From Steinernema hermaphroditum (Eukaryota; Nematoda; Chromadorea; Rhabditida; Steinernematidae): a DNA stretch of 64,000 nucleotides. The stretch covers positions 12,152,001 to 12,216,000 of the forward strand of contig CM059622.1 in NCBI GenBank assembly GCA_030435675.1, given 5' to 3'. Positions 24,091-35,539 of the stretch are shown one piece after another; position 1 is the first letter of the stretch; every line of letters starts with the position of its first letter. A program made the position numbers and the translations under genes. The notes under the pieces were generated by a model. It ran no database searches. It was given only the letters and a program-made list of their open reading frames with translations, and was not told the origin of the DNA.

Positions 24091-24259
24091 AGAACTACCA
24101 TATCATTCATTTGAGGTCCGTTTCCCGTCGCGAAGTTTTGACTGCATTCACTTTCGCTTCTTCGTTTTATGCATTCGATTGCTTCTGTTCTGCTTCGATT
24201 GTATTTCGCTGTCAGTGAACCTTTCTTGGTAACATGCCATCTTTTTCAGGACCGCAGAC
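24091..24259 (+). promoter_or_regulatory. Shared 5' module of F-box-like gene 1 (short class)
   Basis: It begins 'agaactaccatatcattcat' and ends with 'ctttttcag' (AG at 24248-24249) followed by 'gaccgcagac' and the ATG. It is almost identical over 169 bp to the 5' module of the truncated gene at 35957. The terminal acceptor probably serves trans-splicing or a UTR intron; the rest likely carries the promoter. Confidence 0.6.
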
Positions 24260-25929
24260 ATGGACTTGCTGTCGCATGATCTGATAGATCATCTTCTGCA
24301 ATTTCTGCCTCGAAAGGATCTAGAAACCATCAACAAAGTGGCTTGCTGGAGGACGGAACTCAGCAACTGGCAGCTTCTGGCCGAACACCACTTGGAAGAA
24401 CGGTATCTCCTGGACATCGACGTCTACATTCCAGAACAGAATGAACCCGAAAACGCGGCAAAGCGTATGAAGCTGGAAGAGGGAGCCGAAATCGATGACA
24501 AGAACGACAAAATTCAATTTTCGGTGCGAAAGCGTCGTTTCACTGGAGAACCAGTTGGTCCTTGGGACTTCAAGAAGCTGCAATATGCGTCACTCAGAGA
24601 CGTGTCGATTAGTTTTTACCACTGGAAGGTCAATGGAAAACATCGGTCGTGCGACTTGCAGCAGCTTCTCTCAATCTTAAGTCTTTCCGTTGCAACAAGA
24701 GCTGATTCAAACACAAGGAGTTCTCTATGTGTTAGAAACGGTTATCGCTCCATTTCTGACAGCCGTGACTCCACAGTTGTTGACTTATCCCTGCAAGTGA
24801 TCCAAGTTGTTCAGAAGACTTTCGCAAAGGTCGACATTCGCACGACCTCAAACGATGTGAATCTCAGGATGGAAGACTTCATGAGAGATTATATCAATCA
24901 TGAAGCGTTTCTCGAAGACCTGCGTTTTTCTTGCGATGGCATTCGAAACCAAAAAATCTCTCTGGAAGGAATCGTAACGCTCTTCAAGAAGAGGAGACTA
25001 ACACCGTTGACCGTGGAGATTCCTTTTGATTCGCTTACTTATCGAAACATTGAAGAAATCGTGAAGCATTGGAATAATTCCGACGGATATGTTGCTGGTC
25101 ACAAAGAACTGAGAATGGTCAGGGACTCTTGGATGGGATTTGAGTCTAGGACCCAGCATGATTACTTGCCTCACCCCACGAAGCGTTCTTCTTTGCTGCA
25201 ATCAACCAACTACTTGAAGATAGTGAAGTTCAATCCATGGGTTTGTCCATTTTCATCGTGTATTTTGGTGACCTTGTTGATTCCAGCATTCGCCAGTGAC
25301 CTTCGATTGGATTGACGCCTTAATTAACGATTGGAAAGCACGAGCTGGGATGTATTTGTACGGAGGTAATCGGCAAATGAAACTCCGTATGACAAGAGGC
25401 GACTGGAACAAACTAGAACAGAAGTATGGGCCTTTGGTGGTGAAGACATCCGGCGACTCGCTTCCACTTATTGCTCATCCATCAAATCTGGTGTCAATCG
25501 AATTGCGGAAATATCGAAGTGGTTATATGGTGTTGGCTGGAACGAAAGTGAGTGTTGCTGTCTTTATCATTTGTGATTTCTTTGATTGCTTCTTCAGATC
25601 AAGAAGTTGAGACGTTACGCGGTGGAGTCGTTCATCTCAGAATGGATGGACGGCAGTGGCGACTTTGTTGTTGGTCAGTTGCGAAAGATAACCGTCGGTC
25701 TGAGTTTCAATGTATGGTGGAGCATCAGTAGAGCTTGCCAAGCTTTCTACGTTCACCGACGTGCAAACTCCCGATTGAAAATTCAAGCATCTCGTGATTA
25801 TGAACTTTATACAATGTCAGTGGTTCCGATTGATCCTGAGGTTTGTCCTCAGTTGGTGTTCCGTTTTCTGAAATCTCTATTTAGACCGTGAAGGACTGGA
25901 ACCTAAACCTGTTGTTTGGAGCGGACTAG
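24260..25929 (+). CDS. F-box-like protein with triple C-terminal module, gene 1
   Basis: Predicted protein of 509 aa, probably a substrate adaptor of an SCF ubiquitin ligase. Exons are 24260-25240, 25287-25547, 25598-25840 and 25885-25929; all introns are phase 0 and 44-50 bp. Residues 1-45 form an F-box-like helix set (LLQFLPRKDLETINKVA). A c-Myc-like nuclear motif KRMKL lies at 68-72. The end of exon 1, exon 2 (87 codons) and exon 3 (81 codons) each encode one copy of a module with pattern 'W...G......' then 'HP....SL.I'. Exon 4 encodes the tail TVKDWNLNLLFGAD. Its body is closest to the damaged gene at 38861. The F-box call rests on the N-terminal pattern only; partner and target are unknown. 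Confidence 0.82.
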
Positions 25930-26332
25930 AAGCGTAAATTCACATTACTAATATTGCTATGTATTTGTGTTTTCATTTTTTCCACTTTTCCAAGTGCGAA
26001 TTGTTACGGTGTAATGGTATAAACAGGTTTACCCATTTTTGATTGGCTTCAGCTGCAGGGGAAAAGTGGCACTATTTCGCAACGGATGTGGGGTTTTGAC
26101 GACGATTTACGACGAATACGGTAGTTCTTCAAATGCGAACTACCGTATCATTCATTTGAGGTCCGTTTCCCGGCGCGAAGATTTAACTGCGTTCATTTTC
26201 GGTATTTCGTTTCACTCACTTGATCCATTCGATTATCGACATTCGGTTGTTTCTGCTCTGTTTCGATTCAATTGTATTTCGCTGTCCGTGAAGCTTTCGT
26301 GGTAACGGGCCATCTTTTTCAGAACCGCAGAC
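25930..26332 (+). promoter_or_regulatory. Spacer and 5' module of F-box-like gene 2 (long class)
   Basis: The first 100 bases are the 3' flank of gene 1. The shared module starts near 26135 ('gcgaactaccgtatcattca') and runs 198 bp to the ATG, with 'ctttttcag' at its end (AG at 26321-26322). It is near-identical to the 198-bp module before the gene at 38861. Homology with gene 1 extends further upstream, to about 26060. Confidence 0.55.
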
Positions 26333-28023
26333 ATGGATTTGCTGCCGTATGATCTGGTGGAACATCTTGTGCAGTTTCTGCCTCGAAAGGACCTGGAAAC
26401 CATCACCATAGTGGCTTGCGAGAGGCCCGAACTCAGCAACTGGCAGCTTATGGCCGAACAACACTTGGACGAACGGTATCTCCTGGACATCAGAATCTTC
26501 GTTCAAGATCAGAATAAACCCGAAGGCACGGCAAAGCATGTGAAGCTGGAAGAGGGAGAAGAAATTGATGACAAGAACGAGGAGATTCAAGTTTACGTAG
26601 AGAAGCATCGTTTCACTGGAGAACTAGTTGGTCCCTGGGACTTCAAGAAGCTGCAGTATGCGTCACTCAGAGACGTGTCAATTAGTTTCCATCCCTGGAA
26701 GGTCAATAAAAAACATCGACCATGGGAAAAGCAAAAGCTTCTCTCAATCTTAAGTCTTCCTGTTGCAACAAGAGGTGATTCAAACACAAGGAGTTCTCTA
26801 TCTGTTAATAACCATTATCATTGGATTTCTACCCGCCTTGACTCCAGAGTTATTGACTTGGGCATGGAGGTGATCCAAGTTATTCAGAAGACTTTCGCAA
26901 AGCTTGACATTCATACGAGCACAAACGGTACGAATCTCCGGGTGGAAGACTCCACGAGAGATTATATCAATCATGAAGCGTTTCTGGAAGACTTGCGTTT
27001 TTCATACCGTGTCATTCGAAACGAGAGATTCTCCCAAGGAATCGTCACACTCTTCAAGGAGAGGAGGTCAACACCATTGACCGTAGAGATTCCTCCTGAT
27101 TCGCTTTCCTACCGAAACATTCAAGAAATCCTGGAGCATTGGAAGAATTCCGACGGATATGTTGCCGGCCACAAAGAACTCCACATGCAGATGTCAAGTG
27201 ATAAGTGGTCGACGCTGCAATTTAAGTGGAAGGGCAAGCATGATTATTTGCCTCATCCGTTGAAGCGCTCTTCTCTGCTGCTGTCAATCAACTGCTTGAA
27301 GATAGTGAAGTTCGAGTCATGGGTCTGTTCACTTTCATCTTGTATTTTGGCGACTTTGTGGATTCCAGCATTTGCCAGTGAACTTCGATTGGATTGATTC
27401 CGTAATCAACGACTGGAAAACACGAGCTGGAATGTATTTGTACGGGAGTAGTCGAAAAATCAAACTCGTTATGGAAAGAGAAGACTGGGACAAGCTGGAA
27501 CAGAAGTATTGGTCTTCCCGGATGACGGAAGATCGCTTCCAGCAGCGAAGGCACCTTGCAGTTATTGCGCATCCATCAAATCTATCGTCAATCGAACTGC
27601 GGAAATATCGAATTGGTTATATGGTAATGGCTGAAAAGAAGGTGAGTGCTGCTGTCATTATTATTTGTGATTTCTTTGATTATTTCTTAAGGTCAAGAAT
27701 TTGAGACTTGGTGCGTTGGAGTCGTTCATCTCAGAATGGATGAAACGCAGTGGCGACTTTGTTGTTGGTCAGCTGCGAAAGGTAACCGTCGGCCTGAGTT
27801 TCACTGTATGGGAGCGCATCAGTAATGATCGCCAAGCTTTCTATGTTCACCCGCATGCAAACTCCCGATTGAAAATTCAAGCATCTCGTGATTGTGACCT
27901 TTATACTATGTCAGTGGTTTCGATTGATCCTGAGGTTTGTCCTCCGCTGTTTTTCCGTTTCCAGAAATCCTTATTTAGACCGTGAAGGACTGGAATCTGG
28001 AGCTGTTGTTTGGAGCTGAGTGA
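26333..28023 (+). CDS. F-box-like protein with triple C-terminal module, gene 2
   Basis: Paralogue of the gene at 24260, 516 aa. Exons are 26333-27322, 27369-27641, 27692-27934 and 27979-28023; introns are phase 0 and 44-50 bp. The F-box-like N terminus reads LVQFLPRKDLETITIVA. The nuclear-localisation-like motif is weakened here to KHVKLEEG. Each of the three modules keeps its HP signature (YLPHPLKRSSL, IAHPSNLSSIEL, FYVHPHANSRLKI), and the tail is TVKDWNLELLFGAE. Exon 2 is four codons longer than in the paralogues. The 3' flank matches that of the gene at 41010, while the 5' flank matches that at 38861, so this gene is a mosaic. Confidence 0.82.
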
Positions 28024-28355
28024 AAGCACAGGCGCACATTAACCATTCTCATATTTTATTTGTTCCGTTTTGTTATTGATTCTATGTTTGTGTGTGTGTG
28101 GAGTGCCGTGCCGTGCCGTCATGTACATAAACATGTGTTTGTTCACTTCTTGGTGGCTTCCTGCTTGCGCTGTTGTCTTGTGACATCACATCCTACTTTC
28201 TACTTTAGGAGTTGCGGTCATAATCTTGCAACATCATAATCATGTCATAATCTTGAACTACATACTAAAAACTACTTTTATACATCTAGAATATCTCGTG
28301 TTGAGCAAAAATTTATTCTGAGTTTATATTACGTTACTATTACGGCATCGTCTGT

Positions 28356-29362
28356 TCATGTTTTCCGCGTTGACAATGCAAACAGTACGCTTGACTTGGG
28401 CAACTCCTTGCCTGACTGCCTTGCGAACATTTCTCGTCTAAGTGTCCTAAAAGAGTGCTGTGGTAATTAGTTCGATTTGTTGTTTACCTGTTGAACCCGA
28501 TGTAGAGAACCGTGGGAATAACCAAATAGTTGACAAGATAGCCAGTCACTATGGCAATGGCCATTCCAACCGAAGGGGTCAAGAAGTGTGGGCCAAGATG
28601 GTAAAATACGGTAACGGTGGCATCACTTGTGAAGCGTACTGTAGCCTGGATCAAGATCCATTTTTGTTTGAAGTTAGCACCGTTTAAATTGAATTTCTTC
28701 TGTTTGTGCATGAGGTATAGGACAACAAAGAGATACAAGCAAAACGTGGTGAATGCAACGGATAGAGAGTAGAAGTATCCGATCTTCTGCTGCACTGCAG
28801 AGAAAGGCTTTGAATAGTCATATTTTGGTGCGAATGAGCTGGGATGAAAAGGAAAATCCGAGAGAGGAGACATTAGCAACGTGAAGTGAGTGATTGCAAG
28901 CATCCACGAGAACACCAACAGTGCCTGAACAGCGCTCATGAAACTCTCATAGCCCTGTAAAACCTACAGTTAGAGTCCAATCTGGAATCTTAACGTTGCA
29001 CACGATCTTAATACGATCAAAAGCCAGAGCAATATTCAGTCCCGTTTGGACACGGATGCATGCTGTCATGAGCTTCGCGCCGGTACCCGCAATGTTTCCA
29101 GGATCACGCTGAAGAATCGACGCTATTCCGGCGGTGATGAAGCCGACCGACATGAGGCAGTGACTGATACCGAGCTGAATCATTAGACGATAACAGCGAA
29201 GGCGTCGATATTTGGAATGCCGAAGGAAGACCTAAATTTGTAGGTGTTGTGAAGAAAGCTGCGAAATGAATAGCATACCACAATGACGGCCACATATATC
29301 GGCGTAAATATGACTGATAAGGAAATATATAGGGATCCAACCAGGTACTGCAAGTAACCCAT
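28356..29362 (-). CDS. Divergent Srt-like 7TM chemoreceptor
   Basis: Predicted receptor of 291 aa. Exons on the minus strand are 29362-29279, 29231-28968, 28924-28488 and 28446-28356; introns are 41-47 bp. The start is the ATG at 29362, following 'attccag'; the frame extends further only through a non-ATG start. Landmarks are GSLYISLSVIFTPIYV in TM1, RLMIQLGISHCLMSVGF in TM2 and LNIALAFDRIKIV at TM3, WILIQATVRF before TM6, and PTVLYIGFN at TM7. The final split codon gives R-T-L-R-R-E-M-F, like the array members at 43-61 kb. The last two intron positions are partly shared with that array. It lies between two F-box-like genes, on the opposite strand. Confidence 0.75.
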
Positions 29363-29945
29363 CGAAGCTTGTTCCCCTGGAATATTAGGTGAGGTCAACA
29401 AGGCAATCTATTACGCCCCATGACAGTGAGAACAGCTATGCACTAGGCCTGCCCGTGGGTGGACATAACATAGCAGTTAACCTTTCAATTCCATACATAA
29501 TCGAATGAATTATATCTCATTTGAAGTACAGCACGAAAACAACGCATTTCAGAAATAGGCACACAAGAACAACAGTAAATAAATGTTTTTAATGCAGACG
29601 GCGTTCAGTGAAAGGAAGTCTTAACTACAGTGAACTTAACTGACTTTCAAAAAGTGTAGTTGTGGATTCGTACTCGACCTTAGTTTGATGTTGTCGCTAC
29701 CTCGCATGTATTCTGATTGCCTTGTATTGTCGTCATTCTTACCATTACACATTAAACTTTAGATGAATAGACGCGTAGTGTTCTGCTTCAGGCTAGACGA
29801 CTACATTTTGAGCGACAACAAAACCGATGAAAATCCCATCTATGGAGTCATGAACTGTTCTAACCAAGGCACAGCTGGGGAAAGTAACAATTCGTTCATC
29901 GAATGGGATATAACAGCCTCTTCAATTGATGTTCACAGTAGAGTG
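29363..29945. other. Intergenic spacer
   Basis: It separates the Srt-like gene and the methyltransferase-like gene, both on the minus strand. The plus-strand frame starting at 29763 is antisense to the methyltransferase exon 4. No other feature was seen. Confidence 0.5.
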
Positions 29946-31083
29946 CTAAATTCGTCCACTAACATAGCGATCGAAGCATCGCTGATCGGCTACATTCACA
30001 AAATACAAGCGCGTGTGGTAGGTGTTATCGAGATTGAAGAAAAGGTAGCGCTCGTCTTTCGCTATCTGCTTCATCAGTCTTCCGAACTCCGCTTTCTGGT
30101 TGTCATTTGGATAGTGAAATTCTCCATTCCATTGACAGATAGTGTATCCGGCGCTGTCAAGTTTTCCGTTTAAAAAGAAGTAGTCCACCATGGCGAACTC
30201 GGCATATTCTATGTCCAGCAGGAGTTGGTCTATTATCTGAGAGCTGGGAACTTTCGCTTTGTCGCTGAGGAATTCGATGAGCTCGATGTGTGAGAAGTTC
30301 CGGTAGGTATACTCTTGTGTGCTTGGGTCTAAAAAGGGATGTAATACACTGTGGTTCAGCTGCGTGGGCAGTACCTTCTTTGACACTGGTCGCTTCCACG
30401 CGGGTGTCGTTTCCGATTGCAAACGGGAAGTACTCACCAATGGGCTTGTAGATGTCTTTGTTTATTCTTATAATGGGGTCGGCTCCCTGGAATTTGCATG
30501 TGTTGCTGAATTTCTCTTTCAGCGTCGTTTCGACTCGGACATCGTGTCCAATTCCAAGTGTTATTATATGACAATCGGTGACCTGGAAAAAGGAGAACAA
30601 TAGCAATGCATTTTTAGCTAAGACAGTGACTTTTCCCATGACATTCCAATTTACTTCCTGATTATCATTATGGCCGGTAAAGGTCGCACCTGAGTAATAT
30701 CGATCGGGTCCATGTGGTACTTTACTTCATCGTTGTTTTGGTACGCAATGATGTGTTCCTTGTTTAAACGGATGGCGCTATTGCAATAGTCGAAGGCTTG
30801 CCGAATATTATCCCAGACCTGGATATCTTGTAGGTGATAGAAGGAGAGGTACATGCACTGACTGAACAAGTGATATCGCTCGTCTCTGTAGGTCGGCTAA
30901 TGTTCCAAAATAAAGCGGCTTTAAAAAGTAGCACAGACGTACCGCTGCCGATGTTTCAGTGGTACAACAATCAGGATTTGACCAGAAGCGATCCGTTTGA
31001 AAGAGAAAGTTTATATTGGCGTAGAGAGATAGCACAGCGATTAGCCCAAGGAGAATAACAACGACATTCCGCACACCAGTCAT
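29946..31083 (-). CDS. Membrane-anchored FkbM/Methyltransf_21-like protein
   Basis: Predicted type II membrane protein of 312 aa, resembling the nematode-expanded FkbM/Methyltransf_21 group; the substrate is unknown. Exons are 31083-30943, 30896-30690, 30582-30375 and 30328-29946; introns are 46, 107 and 46 bp. Residues 1-30 carry a short basic start and the hydrophobic anchor NVVVILLGLIAVLSLY. The body has CHIITLGIGHDVRVE (about 120-134, the S-adenosylmethionine-site region in this group) and FQGADP (147-152). These are followed by YKPIGEYFPFAIG, DIEYAEF (about 224-230) and ICQWNGEFHYP. All are family-typical and in order. Reading through the introns breaks frame, and splicing restores it. 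It probably acts in the Golgi or secretory path. There is no functional link to its neighbours. Confidence 0.85.
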
Positions 31084-32097
31084 CTTTGCGGGAAGGAAGT
31101 GCTTTTGACGGAAACCTGCCCTTAATGGGATGCCGTTCGAGAACAAACGGAAAATCGTTGGGCTGGGCGCATATAATGAAGTTCATATCAAGTAGAGAGC
31201 GAAAACATGCGTGCAAATCCGGGATTAGTTCCGATTCGAGTTGTAAATGGGCGATCGAAAACAATCGATTTGTGAGTGAAGCAGGTTTTCGACTTTTTTA
31301 ACGTTAATTGTTGCGGTTAAGGAGAGTTCTTGGTTAAGCTGACCAACAAGTTGATAATGTTGCACACGTTGCACCATCTGCAGTCGATGGAAGCGAGATC
31401 TTCCTTTGTGTATGCAAAATAAATTTGATGGGCATTAAGATTAATCCGACTCATTATTGTCAATTCGACTTTTAGACCTTTTATGCTGCATTTGCATCCG
31501 TTCACCGGCCACCGATTTCTGGATACTAAAAGAGTAAAAGAGTTTTGCTGCGCGGTCAAATTTTTGTGATTGTGCTGGGCCGCGACATAGGGCGAAGCCA
31601 GCGCACTTGGAAGTTTCTCGATTGGACTTCAAATTGGTCTGTACTGCAAAAAATGCGGATTTTCGAGTTCGACCCAATGACAACTCTACTGACAATCATC
31701 CGGGAGCTGTGAATCGGTCGTCTTGTGCCTCTGATCGGTGATTGTACCTTGGGTTTTGTGGATTGATAAACGACTCCACTCAGGTCGTCGTAAGCGTGAG
31801 CAGCGACTGTTTTACGGATTGCCCTTGTTTTGGCTGTTACAAAGTACACTGGATTCTTCATTGAGGATTTATCCCCCATGATCAGCAGCATTCTACGATC
31901 GGCATTGCCAAGCAATGTTTGCGGATTTAATCATTGGTTTTGGCAGCGGACAACCATCGCTTTAAATCGAACTTTTCCATTTCCTCTCTTTTCCGTTACG
32001 AAGCAACTTTTACCAATGTTTTACCTACTTATTTACTTATCTATTTGCTTAGACAATGATCAGTACTCTTTGTAATACGACTTTTACGATTCAGTTA
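31084..32097. other. Intergenic region, one doubtful small gene
   Basis: Between the methyltransferase-like gene and the next receptor, the minus strand has weak coding signs at 31441-31891, listed separately. The remainder holds no recognised feature. Confidence 0.4.
31441..31891 (-). CDS. Doubtful small gene of unknown type
   Basis: The minus strand begins with an ATG at 31891 (MLLIMGDKSSMKNPVYFVTA) and stays open past plausible donors ('cccaag' before 'gtacaatc'). A second open stretch (LKSNRETSKCAGFALCRG, ending RIDNNESD) has basic and acidic composition suggestive of coding. I could not join the two with consistent phases. It may be a small basic protein, a pseudogene or chance. Confidence 0.25.
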
Positions 32098-33171
32098 CTA
32101 CAAATCGAGACGATTGTTGTGCTTCTGTTCGCTACTGGTTATCGCCACTTTTACCACATTCGTTCGCAATTTGAATACCTCGAGGAAGTACCCTCTTAAA
32201 GTTCTGAAATAAAAAGTCAATGTCACCAATTCCAGGATCGTCACACCTGTTAAATAATAAATACAAGACAGTGTTAAGACCTCCTATAAGTTGTGTTGCC
32301 AGCCCAAGAGCTATGAATGCTGTGCAGCTGCAGATGATACTTCTACCGAAATGCCAGAGACATCGTATGGTGGACAAGTAGATGAATATGATGAGGGACT
32401 GGATAAAAAGTTTAATCTCCGGCGATGACAATTTGAAGCGCGTGGAGTGCAAATTCCTCTGAAAAGGGATACACTCACAAGCTGAAGGTACAAGTTTACC
32501 TTCACTATAATTGCAAATACGGTTCCAACAGAGAGGATAAACACAGTGCTCAGTGCGACAAATATGCCAAAATACTCAATATGCTCAATGACCACAGCAA
32601 AACGTGCACCGGTATGTCGATATCTGTAAGCGTGAATTTGTGTATCGTACGTAATCGATGCCTCCGGGATGAGATGAACTCCAAACAGCACGGCAGTTAC
32701 AGTCCAGACGAAAACAATCATTAGTTTGAAGCAAAACATTTCAGTCTTCGCTGCAATTTTAAAGCCAACGAAAACGAGGAACCTGTTGAGGGATAGAGTA
32801 AGGCTTAACAGAGTCACTCCTACCCAACCAACACTCACAAAGCATCCACTTATCTGAAAAGAGCGCGGAGTGTTTCTTCGAGCAACAAGTAACCTACTCT
32901 GTCAAAGTAGGAATTGAACGTCGTCTGGCATATGGACATAATGCCCGCTGCTGCATGGCCCAAGATGATGACGCACTCCGCCATGCTCATATTCATCATT
33001 ATTCTATATGCTGTGAGGTTTCGAAACTCCGATTTTTGTAGTAATATCTAAAGGGGTCGATGTTCTAAGATCTTATAACTCGTCATTTACCGTTAGAATG
33101 ATTACGTGGAGCGGAAGTGTGGTGAAGACTAGGAAAATGTAAAGAAGGCCGACGACAATGGAAGACACCAT
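32098..33171 (-). CDS. Srt-like 7TM chemoreceptor, five-exon type
   Basis: Predicted receptor of 300 aa. Exons are 33171-33091, 33047-32898, 32853-32500, 32458-32247 and 32203-32098. Exon 2 is 150 bp, as in all intact array members. The third exon of 354 bp corresponds to two exons (129 + 219) in the array genes, so one intron is absent. Landmarks are LPLHVIILT in TM1, YRIMMNMSMAECVIILGHAA in TM2, LTLSLNRFLVFV at TM3, KLFIQSLIIFIYLSTIRC and GGLNTVLYLLFN at TM7. After the last intron the tail reads R-T-L-R-G-Y-F-L-E. The downstream stop is at 32098. It is closest to the gene at 46469. Confidence 0.82.
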
Positions 33172-33861
33172 AGTATCACGATCAAATAAAACAATGATGT
33201 GTAAAGGAGCACGGAGAACAGTGTAGTATTCAAGAGGAAGGTCACACAGATACGTCCTCTTAAATATACAGGTGTTTCACTTTAATGCCTCCCTTGAACT
33301 TCCCTTTCATTTCGAACTGAGTAGTTGAGTACAGTAGGACGAACTGAGTAGTTACGCCAAATGGCACTTACTTTCACCTGCTGTTTAGGCGTGATCGTTG
33401 TATGCGATACATGAGTGAGTTGAAATGCTGTATCCAGGTAGTGAGAATAATGCAAAGGGTGGGAAAGGGTACAACATGAGATCCACATTTCAGAAAGCAC
33501 AGAATACGTCAACGAACACAATTCAACCTTGAGTCTACGAAAATGGGCAAAAAGGCCTCGTGAGTACAATGTTTTTCTTCACGAATAATTTTTGAACGTA
33601 AAAGGGAAGGGATTCGTGTGGATTATGTGGATTAGAACGGGTAATGGTAAATGTGTATGGGCTCACAGGAGGATAATGTGACCAATGCAGGAACGTAGAA
33701 TGATATGACACATGAGGAGTCAATACCTCCAGGGACGACGTGTCCACCCAGCTCAAACACAGAACTCAACTGGCACAAGTATACTTACAACAAGTTTAAC
33801 AACAACACGGCAAAATAAGAAAAGACAGTTAAGCGATAACAAATACGTTGTGTTCTCGATT
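33172..33861. other. Spacer containing left edge of duplicated unit
   Basis: From about 33620 the sequence (ttatgtggattagaacgggt onward) is the left edge of a unit repeated 2946 bp to the right, from about 36566. The first 400 bases show no feature. Confidence 0.5.
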
Positions 33862-35539
33862 CTACTCCGATCCAAACAGCAGGTCCAAGTTCCAATCGTC
33901 AACTTCCTGAAAGGACCGCATAAATGAGGCATAAGAGAGATCTGGACTCAAAACCTCGGTATCGATGGATACAACAGAGAAACGGTAGATCGGCCAAACC
34001 TCCTTAACCATCAAACGAACATTTTCTTTTGGGTGGCCAACAAACGCTTCGCACTGGCCGTTGACGTCGTAGAAAGTGTAGCGGAAAGTATCCGGGTCCA
34101 TGCGGACTTCGATCTTCTTCAGCTTATGTTGATTCACGTCCACAACAAACTCGCCGCTGGATTTCTCCCACTTTGAGGTCAGGATTCCCAGCCCTGTGTC
34201 GGTAAGGAACCTGCGCTAAAACGAGAAAATTGTACAACGTACAAGAGAGTTATGCCTAACAATGACTTTAATCTCTATCGCACTCCCTGGCCGGTGACGT
34301 CTGTCCTTCCGGATCTGGAGACTTCCGAATCTCGAAGGATGACGGATGGCAGGAAGGAAACCCGGTTTCGATCGCGTCGTCGGGCCATACTTGTCGACCA
34401 ATTTGTCCCATTCTTCATCTTTCATTCGCACTTGTATATCATGGTTGCCTTTGAACACGAAGAACCCATCACTCTTCTTCCAGTTCTCGATTACGGAGTC
34501 AATCCAATCAGAGTTCACTGGTAAATGCTAAAATGACGAAGGTCAACGAAAACACAGGAACAGCATAACAAACCCATGGCTCAAACTTCACGATTTTAAA
34601 GCCTCTGTTTGAGAATCGGACTGAAGAACGCTTCGTCGGATGAGCCAAATAACCATGGTCATTTTGCCATTCACGTCGCAGGATCGGCCATATGTTTGCA
34701 TACATTATGAGCTCCTTGTGACCAGCAACATCCTCGTCGGAATTCTTCCAATGCTCCAGGATTTCTTGAATCTTCGAGTAGGAAAGCGTTTCCGCGGGAA
34801 GGTGCATGGTCAACGGTGTTGTCCTCCTCTCCTTGAAAAGGGAGACAATGCTATCTTCGGAGATTCTATACATTTGAATGCCGCCGCACGAAAACCCCGC
34901 ATCCTCCAGAAACGCTTGATGATTGATGTAGTCTCTTATGAAGCTATCCGCTCTTGGATGTGTACCGACTGCGCTGGTCCACACGTTGATCTTTGCGAAC
35001 GTTTTCTGAACCGCTTCGGCCATCTTCATAGCCAAGTCAATATCCCGGGAGCTCGAGATGTTATCAACACAGAACGAGCTCTTCACGAACGAATCAGCTC
35101 TTGTTGCAACAGGGAGACTCAAGATGGGCAGCATCTTCTGCACATCGCACGGTCGGTGTTGTTTACGGTCTATCCATCCACGGGAGTGAATCCTGACGTC
35201 TCCTAACGACGCATACTTCATTCTCTTGAAGTCCCAACGCTCAGCGGATGTTCGAGTAAATGAGCGCCTTTGTACCAAAACTAAGACCATTTCCTTCTGG
35301 TCGCTAGCTTTCTCTCCCTCTTCCACCTTTCTACGCTTCGCAGCATTTTGAAGTTCATTCTCATACGGAATATAAACATCGACGGTCAGGAGATATCGTT
35401 CCTTCAGGTGATGTTCGGCGACCAGCTTCCAGTTGCTGAGTTCGAGTCGTTCGGAAGCAGCTTTGGCGATGGTCTTTAGGTCCGTTCGGGGCAAGAACTG
35501 GACAAGATGATCCACAAGATCATATGGCAGCAAGTTCAT
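33862..35539 (-). CDS. F-box-like protein with triple C-terminal module, gene 3
   Basis: Predicted protein of 510 aa. Exons on the minus strand are 35539-34574, 34527-34267, 34215-33955 and 33906-33862, all introns phase 0. It and the gene at 36808 form a separate subclade. The F-box-like start is LVQFLPRTDLKTIAKAA, the nuclear motif is KRRKVEEG, and the third module is diverged and longer (exon 3 of 87 codons, ending with FVGHPKENVRLMVKEV). The tail is EVDDWNLDLLFGSE. The last intron, 48 bp, has no stop and keeps frame, so its retention would add 16 residues. The start follows 'tcttcagggccacagac', equivalent to that of the plus-strand genes. It is divergent from the truncated gene at 35957 with 417 bp between starts. 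Confidence 0.82.

Larger units (their letters stand above)
20140..24259. other. Gene-poor region with mariner relic
   Basis: Four kilobases show no intact gene. A decayed mariner transposase lies at about 22400-23000. The last 330 bases are the conserved 5' flank of the first F-box-like gene. The frame at 23399-23677 (Ser/Lys-rich start) has no supporting features. Confidence 0.5.

Noticed and set aside
29763..30173. 136-codon plus-strand frame
   Set aside because: It is largely antisense to exon 4 of the methyltransferase-like gene, whose motifs are clear.
34640..35206. 188-codon plus-strand frame
   Set aside because: It is antisense to exon 1 of an F-box-like gene; the duplicate copy shows the same shadow, broken by changes that are tolerated in the real frame.
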